In this document: positions 7,268 through 12,103 of the stretch, piece after piece
How the letters are laid out: every line of letters begins with the position of its first letter
Position numbering within the stretch: position 1 is the first letter of the stretch
The notes under the pieces: generated by a model
Database searches by the model: none
Told to the model about the DNA's origin: nothing
The model's input: the letters and a program-made list of their open reading frames with translations, nothing else
NCBI GenBank assembly: GCA_049279675.1
Contig: JBAPOP010000145.1
Coordinates: 1-12,103 of the forward strand
Direction of reading: 5' to 3'
Source of the DNA: Palsa-147 sp049279675
GTDB taxonomy: Bacteria; Acidobacteriota; Terriglobia; Acidiferrales; UBA7541
Length of the DNA: 12,103 bases
Made by a program: the position numbers and the translations under genes

Positions 7268-8104
7268 ATGATTAATGGCAAGCGAATCGCGGTCGTGATG
7301 CCCGCCTACAATGCGGCGAAGACGGTCGAGACGACCGTCAGGGAATTGCCAGACATCGTGGACCTCAAGATTCTTGTGGACGACCACAGCTCGGATGAGA
7401 CTGTGAGAATCGCGGAAAAATTGGGGCTGCGCGTGTTCATCCACGGCCAGAACTACGGTTACGGACGCAATCAGCAGACTTGCTACCGCGAAGCCCTGGC
7501 CGCCGGCGCGGACGTCGTCGTGATGGTTCACCCCGATTATCAATACACGCCGCTGCTGGTGACCGCGATGGCCAGCATGATTGCGTTCAACGTGTACGAC
7601 GTGGTCCTGGGCTCGCGCATCCTGGGAGGCGGCGCTCTCACCGGCGGAATGCCGCTTTACAAGTACGTCGCGAACCGCTTCCTCACCGCATTTCAAAACC
7701 TGATCATGGGCGCGAAATTGTCCGAGTATCACACCGGATTCCGCGCGTTCACCAAGGAAGTGCTGATGAGCCTTCCGCTGCTCGAGAATTCGGACGATTT
7801 TGTGTTCGACAACGAAATTCTGGCTCAGTGCCTCTACTTCGGCTTTCGTGTGGGCGAAGTTTCCTGCCCCACGCGCTACTTTGACGAAGCCTCTTCCATC
7901 AATTTCATTCGAAGCGTGAAGTACGGCTTTGGCGTTCTGGCCACGTCGTTGAAATACCGCATGCAGAAATTACGGCTGGCGCGCTTCCGCCTGTTCAGCG
8001 CGGCCGGCAGGAAATTGCTCGTTGATTACTACGCTCCGGTTCCCCCACAGACGCCGGACGAAGAAGGCGGCGCGAGGAATCCGCCGTTCGAAAACGTCGC
8101 GTAG
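7268..8104 (+). CDS. GT2 glycosyltransferase, polyprenyl/dolichol-phosphate sugar transferase-like
   Basis: A 278-residue GT-A enzyme. The opening strand IAVVMPAYNAAKTV (7-20), the nucleotide-binding acidic motif LVDDHSSDET (36-45), the metal-site position VHPDYQY (87-93), the conserved SRILGGGALTGGMPLYKY block and HTGFRAF place it in the DPM1-like branch of GT2. This branch transfers a sugar from GDP- or UDP-sugar to a polyprenyl phosphate or related acceptor. The metal-binding motif is H-P-D rather than the usual D-x-D; I recall the same HPDYQY form in a bacterial subgroup, so it is probably functional. No C-terminal membrane segment is visible; the protein ends in a basic then Pro/Glu-rich tail, implying peripheral membrane association. 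ATG 7268 overlaps the stop of a tiny upstream frame (ATGA), and GAAAG at 7261-7265 is close for a ribosome site. In this cluster it may provide a lipid-linked sugar donor (inference). Confidence 0.9.
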   Translation: MINGKRIAVVMPAYNAAKTVETTVRELPDIVDLKILVDDHSSDETVRIAEKLGLRVFIHGQNYGYGRNQQTCYREALAAGADVVVMVHPDYQYTPLLVTAMASMIAFNVYDVVLGSRILGGGALTGGMPLYKYVANRFLTAFQNLIMGAKLSEYHTGFRAFTKEVLMSLPLLENSDDFVFDNEILAQCLYFGFRVGEVSCPTRYFDEASSINFIRSVKYGFGVLATSLKYRMQKLRLARFRLFSAAGRKLLVDYYAPVPPQTPDEEGGARNPPFENVA

Positions 8105-8117
8105 CCTCGCGGATTCC
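8076..8117 (+). terminator. Possible stem-loop across the GT2 stop codon
   Basis: GGAATCCGC (8076-8084) pairs perfectly with GCGGATTCC (8109-8117), and a smaller CGTT/AACG hairpin (8085-8088 with 8093-8096) nests inside the loop. The stop codon (8102-8104) is within the structure. There is no U tract after it, so it may aid 3'-end stability or factor-dependent termination rather than act as a classical terminator. Confidence 0.25.
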
Positions 8118-8197
8118 GCTCTCGATCGCCTCCGTTCTGGTTTCAAAGACATGGTCGCGCATTAATTTTCCGTAAATATCCACAAGAGGTTCGCTTT

Positions 8198-8371
8198 TTA
8201 CTTGACAGTGTGCACACGTCTGCTACAGTACGCGCAAATTTTTTTGTAGTGAGCGCAGTTCGTCTGCGGGGAAGGCAACTCATAGTGCCGGTGGTTAGGG
8301 TCCCACACATACTGCTCGATTCTCCACTTCCGACCCAGTTTCTTCAGCCAAACGTCCCAGCTTGCACCGCG
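8198..8371 (-). pseudogene. Possible gene remnant, protein-like frame without a start
   Basis: Read on the minus strand between two in-frame TAA codons (8374-8372 and 8200-8198), this 57-codon frame gives WDVWLKKLGRKWRIEQYVWD followed by PNHRHYELPSPQTNCAHY and a Cys/Arg/Lys tail. The composition (four Trp, alternating basic and aromatic residues) looks more like real protein than the opposite strand does. There is no ATG in frame; only an internal GTG would give 36 residues. I do not recognise the family. It may be a decayed gene end, a small protein using an unusual start, or chance. Its stop lies just outside the predicted -35 box of the peptidase promoter, so a real gene here would converge on that promoter. 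Confidence 0.2.
8202..8229 (+). promoter_or_regulatory. Predicted sigma-70-type promoter of the peptidase with palindromic spacer
   Basis: TTGACA (8202-8207) is a perfect -35 box and TACAGT (8224-8229) a fair -10 box with a 16-base spacer; a T run (8195-8199) precedes it, as in the promoter at 3502. The spacer begins with GTGTGCACAC (8208-8217), a perfect 10-base palindrome directly abutting the -35 box, positioned where a bound dimer would block RNA polymerase. Transcription would start near 8236. Confidence 0.55.
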
Positions 8372-8528
8372 TTACTTTCGGCTTCCGACAGCCCTCGGTC
8401 GCTGCGAGATCAACTCACAACTTTCAAGCGGCTTCGATCTTCCGCTTCTATTCGATCTTATGGGGACCCAATAGGCCCGCATGCCCAGCGGTGAAATAAC
8501 GTAACCGAACGCTAATTTGAGATGGCGA

Positions 8529-8556
8529 GCGGCTCTGAGGAGCCGCTTATGGGGAG
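8529..8556 (+). promoter_or_regulatory. Leader hairpin adjacent to the ribosome binding site
   Basis: GCGGCTC (8529-8535) and GAGCCGC (8540-8546) form a perfect 7-base GC-rich stem with a TGAG loop. The ribosome binding site GGGGAG (8551-8556) begins only four bases after the stem. The site lies 8 bases from ATG 8565 but only 2 from ATG 8559, which favours 8565 as the start. The hairpin could shield, present or stabilise the initiation region. Confidence 0.45.
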
Positions 8557-8564
8557 AAATGAAG

Positions 8565-11500
8565 ATGCGCGATTCTTTTCGTTCTTTGAAGCCTGTCACC
8601 GCGTTATTGCTTGCGGCTGCGCTGGCTGTGGTGCTATTCGCCGGTGTCGCCTGGTCCCGTAATTCGGGCGTGGCAAGCTCGGCTTCGAATAAAATTGCTG
8701 CGAGTGCCAAGAAATCAGTGTCGCTCTTTAAGAGCGTAAAGGCGCATTTGAGCGGAACCGCTGCGGCATTGGACGTACGCATTACCGAGCCGATCAATGA
8801 ATCCAAGCTGATGACGCTTGGGCGCAACACGATTCCCCTTGCCAACGCCAAGAACGATCGCGGGCGCGTCTCCGACGGCTGGTATGCCGACCACATGATT
8901 CTGGTTCTCCAGCGGTCTCCTGAGAAGGAACAAGAGCTTGTTAAATATATCGACACGCTCAACGACAGAAAGTCGCCGAATTTCCACAAATGGCTCAACG
9001 CCCAACAATTCGGAGAGCAATACGGAGTGTCCGAGGGCGATATCGACACCATCACCACTTGGCTCCAGTCGCACAGTTTTCGCATCAACCAGGTCTACGC
9101 CAGCCGAATGATGATCGACTTCTCGGGAACGGCGGGATCTATCCGCGAGGCGTTCCACACTGAAATCCACCAGCTTGAAGTGAACGGCCAAATGCATGTC
9201 TCGAACATGAGCAACCCGCAGATTCCAGCGGCGCTGGCGCCGGCGATCAGTGGGATATTCTCGCTGAACGATTTCAGGCCGGAGCCCATGTACCGGTCGG
9301 CCAAGGATTATACGTTCGCCGGTTGCACCGTTACGACGGACGCCCCAACCGAGCCCGGCCAATGCTACGCCATCACTCCGTATGACAACGCGGCCATCTA
9401 CGATCTCTATCCCCTCTGGAACAATGGCATCTCCGGACAGGGGCAGACGATTGCGCTGGTTGAAGACACGGACACCTACGGCTCGACAAACTATGCCACC
9501 GACTGGAACACGTACCGCTCGACCTTCGGCCTGGCCAGCGCCTTCCCGGCGGGGAACTATATCCAGGCCCATCCCGGCGGCTGCACCGATCCCGGCACCA
9601 ATGGTGATGACGGCGAAGCAGCCATCGACGTGGAAGTGGCCAGCGCGATCGCGCCCAGCGCCACCATCGAGCTGATTTCGTGCCCGTCCGGAGGCTTCAC
9701 CTTCGGTGGCGTGCTCGCCCTGTCGAACTTGGTGAACGGCGCTGGACCCTATCCCGGTGTGGTCAGCATGAGCTACGGGTTGTGTGAAGCCGGCACCGGA
9801 AACGGGGCAACTTCGTATTTCTACAACACCTTTGAGCAGACGGCTGCTCAAGGCATCTCGGCTTTTGTCTCCTCGGGAGACGAAGGCCCGTCCGAGTGCT
9901 CCAGCCTCTTCGGAGAGGATTACACCGTAACCAGCTTGAGCATTACCGGCTGGGGTGAATCGCCCTTCAACGTCTCGGTAGGCGGCACGGATTTTGAGGA
10001 CACCTTCAACTCGAAGATAGCCAACACATCCGAGGGCGGATCGACAATTCCGCTGACCACTTACTGGAACGCCAGCCTCAACGGCACGAACTACGGCAAC
10101 GCCTTGAGCTACATTCCGGAGATTCCCTGGAACGATGCCTGTGCCAGCGTTTTGATTTCAGACGTTGCCAACGCCACGTACACAACTTACGGCAGCACCG
10201 GCACCTGCAATAAGAGCCCGTACAACACCAGCGCCAGCTACCTGAGCCCCGGCGCGGGCGCCGGCGGCGCAAGTAATTGCGCGACAGGAAATGGAGGCGC
10301 CAGCACAACGAGTGCGGCGGTTTCCGACACATATTGCCAAGGGTATGCCAAGCCCTCCTACCAGACTGGCGCGGCACTGACGGGCGGTCAGGCTGTCTAT
10401 GGCCAGCCCTCCGATGGCGTGCGCGATATTCCCGACGTTGCAATGTTTGCCGCGAATGGAGTTTGGGGACACTTCGAGACTGTTTGCTGGTCCGATCCCA
10501 CTCAAACCTCGGGTGGAGCGACTTCCTGCGGCGGCGCGCCCAGCACTTGGGCAGGTTTTGGCGGAACTTCCGTCGCTTCACCTACCATGGCCGCTATCCA
10601 GGCTCTGGTGGATCAAAAGACCGGCGAGACTTGGGGCAACCCCAATCCCGTCTACTACCAAATCGCGCAAAACGAATACGGCACGGTCGGCGGATCGTTT
10701 GCCGGCAGCTCCTGCAACTCGAGCGGCCACGGAGGCCCGGCCAGCACTTGCGTCTTCAATGATATAACGCAGGGCGACATCGTCTTGGCGTGCGAGGATA
10801 ACGGCACGACGGCCGAGTCGCACTGCTACAAACCGTCAGGCACTTATGGTGTAACCAGCACGGACGTTATAGCCGGCACTACGATCGTTAGCGGCGGCGT
10901 GGGTTACACGTCCAACCCTACCTGTGCCGTTGCTGGGCCGAGCAATAAGAATCCGTACTTCTCGCCCACCAATACCTCCCTGTGGGGTGGAGGTACTCAA
11001 GCGACCTGCACGGCCACTTTTAACGCCGGATCTACAACCGCGGCATACACAATCAAATTTGTTGCTACTGGGGCAACTATTAACACGGACTACCCCAACC
11101 AATTAGGGTTCACGGTAGGTGGAGTCACCTATACGTTCGTGACGACACTGGCGGCAGCCAACCAAGTGCTGTTGGTAACCAGCGGCACGACAAGCGCGCA
11201 GGAAACTGCTAACGCGAAAAACCTCGAGGCGGCTATCAATGCCAACTCGGCGCAATGCAACGCATCGCCTTGCTTCGGGACTGGAACGGTAGCCAACCCA
11301 GTAGCCACGGCAACCGAAACAACCAGCACGGTGACAGTGACCGCGAAAACCGCAGGTTACACTGGCAACTTCACAACTAGCCTCGCGCCTACGAACGTTT
11401 TCTTCCAGGCACTCGAAGTCGTAACGATCACGCAAACCGCCGCCGGCTCGGGGCCGGGCTATGTGAACGCCGTTACGATGACGGCTGCGGGTTCGGGCTA

Positions 11501-12103
11501 CGGGCCGCAGTCGCCCATCACGTTTAGTGGTGGTGGAGGCAGCGGCGCAAGCGCGGTGGCCAACACCACCGCCTCGACTGCCTCATCGTCGTACCAACCG
11601 GCTTACGGAGCAGCACCCGGCTACGACTTGGCGACGGGACTCGGCAGCGTGAACGCGGCAAACATGGTGAATTCGAGTGCGTGGCTTCCGTCCAGCGGGT
11701 CGTCTGGAATTTACAGCCCGGTGAACGGCACGATACTTCCGGGCAACTCCGCGACGTTCTATTGGTTCGCATTTGCCGGTGCCACCAACTACTGGCTGGA
11801 TTTGGGATCGACTCAAGGTGGGAACACGTATCTGGATTCGGGCAGCCTGAGCGGATCAACGCTGTCTTATTCCGTTTCTACGCTTCCCACGAACGGAAGC
11901 ACGGTGTGGGCGCGATTGTATTACTTCGTCAGCGGAAGCTGGTCGTACGCTGACTACAGCTACACCGCGTACGGCGCAATTCCGAGTGGCGAGAGCGCCG
12001 CGACGATGATCTCACCGAGCTCGCCTTCGACGCTCGCCGGATCGAGTCAGACGTTCACTTGGACGGCAGGCACGGGAGTGAGCTACTACAACCTGATCAT
12101 CGG
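8565..12103 (+). CDS. Secreted S53 (sedolisin/kumamolisin-type) peptidase, 3' partial
   Basis: An acid-type serine-carboxyl endopeptidase precursor; 1179 codons are visible and the frame is still open at the right edge. Residues 1-31 form a signal peptide or anchor (core VTALLLAAALAVVLFAGVAW). A pro-kumamolisin activation domain follows (about 104-238; FHKWLNAQQFGEQYG). The catalytic domain starts near 270. The S53 residues are present: E351 and D355 in GEAAIDVE, oxyanion Asp D439 in SSGDEGP, and nucleophile S669 in GGTSVASPTMAAI. The calcium site starts at FNDITQGD (D733) and ends at GYDLATGLGS (D1021), about 290 residues apart instead of about 20, so a large insert splits it. More than a dozen cysteines suggest disulfides. 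After 1048 come Ser/Gly/Tyr-rich repeats of about 99 residues. ATG 8559 is an alternative start, but GGGGAG (8551-8556) is spaced better for 8565. Function: extracellular protein degradation at low pH, with autocatalytic removal of the prodomain (known for the family). Confidence 0.93.
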   Translation, partial: MRDSFRSLKPVTALLLAAALAVVLFAGVAWSRNSGVASSASNKIAASAKKSVSLFKSVKAHLSGTAAALDVRITEPINESKLMTLGRNTIPLANAKNDRGRVSDGWYADHMILVLQRSPEKEQELVKYIDTLNDRKSPNFHKWLNAQQFGEQYGVSEGDIDTITTWLQSHSFRINQVYASRMMIDFSGTAGSIREAFHTEIHQLEVNGQMHVSNMSNPQIPAALAPAISGIFSLNDFRPEPMYRSAKDYTFAGCTVTTDAPTEPGQCYAITPYDNAAIYDLYPLWNNGISGQGQTIALVEDTDTYGSTNYATDWNTYRSTFGLASAFPAGNYIQAHPGGCTDPGTNGDDGEAAIDVEVASAIAPSATIELISCPSGGFTFGGVLALSNLVNGAGPYPGVVSMSYGLCEAGTGNGATSYFYNTFEQTAAQGISAFVSSGDEGPSECSSLFGEDYTVTSLSITGWGESPFNVSVGGTDFEDTFNSKIANTSEGGSTIPLTTYWNASLNGTNYGNALSYIPEIPWNDACASVLISDVANATYTTYGSTGTCNKSPYNTSASYLSPGAGAGGASNCATGNGGASTTSAAVSDTYCQGYAKPSYQTGAALTGGQAVYGQPSDGVRDIPDVAMFAANGVWGHFETVCWSDPTQTSGGATSCGGAPSTWAGFGGTSVASPTMAAIQALVDQKTGETWGNPNPVYYQIAQNEYGTVGGSFAGSSCNSSGHGGPASTCVFNDITQGDIVLACEDNGTTAESHCYKPSGTYGVTSTDVIAGTTIVSGGVGYTSNPTCAVAGPSNKNPYFSPTNTSLWGGGTQATCTATFNAGSTTAAYTIKFVATGATINTDYPNQLGFTVGGVTYTFVTTLAAANQVLLVTSGTTSAQETANAKNLEAAINANSAQCNASPCFGTGTVANPVATATETTSTVTVTAKTAGYTGNFTTSLAPTNVFFQALEVVTITQTAAGSGPGYVNAVTMTAAGSGYGPQSPITFSGGGGSGASAVANTTASTASSSYQPAYGAAPGYDLATGLGSVNAANMVNSSAWLPSSGSSGIYSPVNGTILPGNSATFYWFAFAGATNYWLDLGSTQGGNTYLDSGSLSGSTLSYSVSTLPTNGSTVWARLYYFVSGSWSYADYSYTAYGAIPSGESAATMISPSSPSTLAGSSQTFTWTAGTGVSYYNLII
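10860..11588 (+). other. Insert of about 240 residues within the S53 calcium-binding segment
   Basis: The coding frame leaves the S53 fold after GTYGVTST (ending about 10859) and returns at SYQPAYGAAPGYDLATGLGS (from about 11589). If the insert is removed, the two sides join into the normal peptidase C-terminus. The insert is in frame and carries no stop. It contains a glycine repeat (about 10866-11027: SGGVGYTSNP then GGGTQATCTAT), a compact module (about 11031-11393), and a second glycine repeat (about 11457-11567: AAGSGYGPQSP then GGGGSGASAVA). The module matches my memory of a domain repeated in phage and surface proteins (GGVTYTFVTTLAAANQVLL, NAKNLEAAINANS, VTVTAKTAGYTGNF). Likely a surface-exposed adhesion or stability module (inference). 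Confidence 0.65.
11715..12103 (+). repeat. Tandem C-terminal protein repeats of about 99 residues (second copy cut)
   Basis: Copy one starts at YSPVNGTILPGNSATFYWFA and continues through NTYLDSGSL, STLPTNGSTVWARLYYFVSG and SWSYADYSYTAYG. Copy two starts at about 12012 with ISPSSPSTLAGSSQTFTWTA and GTGVSYYNLII before the window ends. The offset between the SP dipeptides is 99 residues. The copies are divergent at protein level. Repeats of this kind follow S53 catalytic domains and other secreted proteins in Acidobacteriota as I recall; they look like beta-sandwich domains for carbohydrate or surface binding (inference). Confidence 0.6.

Larger units (their letters stand above)
8105..8564. other. 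Intergenic region and long leader upstream of the S53 peptidase
   Basis: This 460-base gap holds a promoter (8202-8229) with a palindrome in its spacer, about 330 bases of presumed 5' leader, a 9-base direct repeat (TTCGATCTT at 8433-8441 and 8451-8459) and a hairpin next to the ribosome binding site (8529-8546). A minus-strand frame at 8198-8371 reads like protein but lacks a start codon. No plus-strand gene is supported. Confidence 0.55.

Noticed and set aside
8433..8459. 9-base direct repeat TTCGATCTT with an 18-base period
   Set aside because: Only two copies, short, with no palindromic character and not phased to promoter elements; chance is a sufficient explanation.
8372..9088. Long minus-strand frame (238 codons) opposite the start of the peptidase
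   Set aside because: It is antisense to the S53 signal peptide and prodomain, which carry clear family motifs; the minus-strand product has no recognisable domain and is Ser/Arg/Leu-biased as expected of a shadow frame.
8715..9851. Long minus-strand frame (378 codons) opposite the peptidase
   Set aside because: It lies wholly within the S53 coding region on the opposite strand; the Arg/Gly/Val/His-rich translation is typical of the antisense of GC-rich genes.

Overview
The window reads as one locus from a soil-type bacterium, most likely an Acidobacteriota member (Terriglobia-like). This assignment is inference from protein style: a large cysteine-rich secreted S53 peptidase carrying the C-terminal Ser/Gly/Tyr/Trp-rich repeats I associate with that phylum, a WecA-like transferase with a long soluble tail, and moderately GC-rich coding sequence. 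No rRNA, tRNA, CRISPR array or insertion sequence was seen.

Layout. Positions 1-3359 hold three same-strand GT-B (GT4-type) glycosyltransferases: the first is cut by the left edge, and the second and third overlap by 4 bases (ATGA). A 455-base gap (3360-3814) contains a good sigma-70-like promoter and a strong inverted repeat at the expected transcription start. It leads into a polytopic MraY/WecA-family sugar-1-phosphate transferase (3815-5353) with an extra cytosolic domain of about 170 residues. Nine bases further on, a secreted right-handed beta-helix protein ends, encoded on the minus strand (5363-7162). Its start faces a plus-strand GT2 polyprenyl-phosphate glycosyltransferase (7268-8104). 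A 460-base gap (8105-8564) holds a second promoter, a palindrome in its spacer, a leader of about 330 bases, a hairpin beside the ribosome binding site, and a protein-like minus-strand reading frame without a start. From 8565 to the right edge runs a very large S53 (sedolisin/kumamolisin) peptidase, incomplete at its 3' end.

How the genes fit together. The transferase would load the first sugar phosphate on undecaprenyl phosphate at the inner face of the membrane. The three GT4 enzymes would extend the glycan from nucleotide sugars. The GT2 enzyme could supply a lipid-linked sugar or act on the lipid carrier. The exported beta-helix protein is a candidate for binding, cleaving or modifying the finished polysaccharide. 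Flippase, polymerase and export genes are not in the window. The S53 peptidase has its own promoter and is probably a separate acid-active secreted protease.

The most unusual feature is inside the peptidase: its C-terminal calcium site is split by about 240 extra residues, made of two glycine-rich beta repeats flanking a module that resembles a recurring domain of phage and surface proteins.
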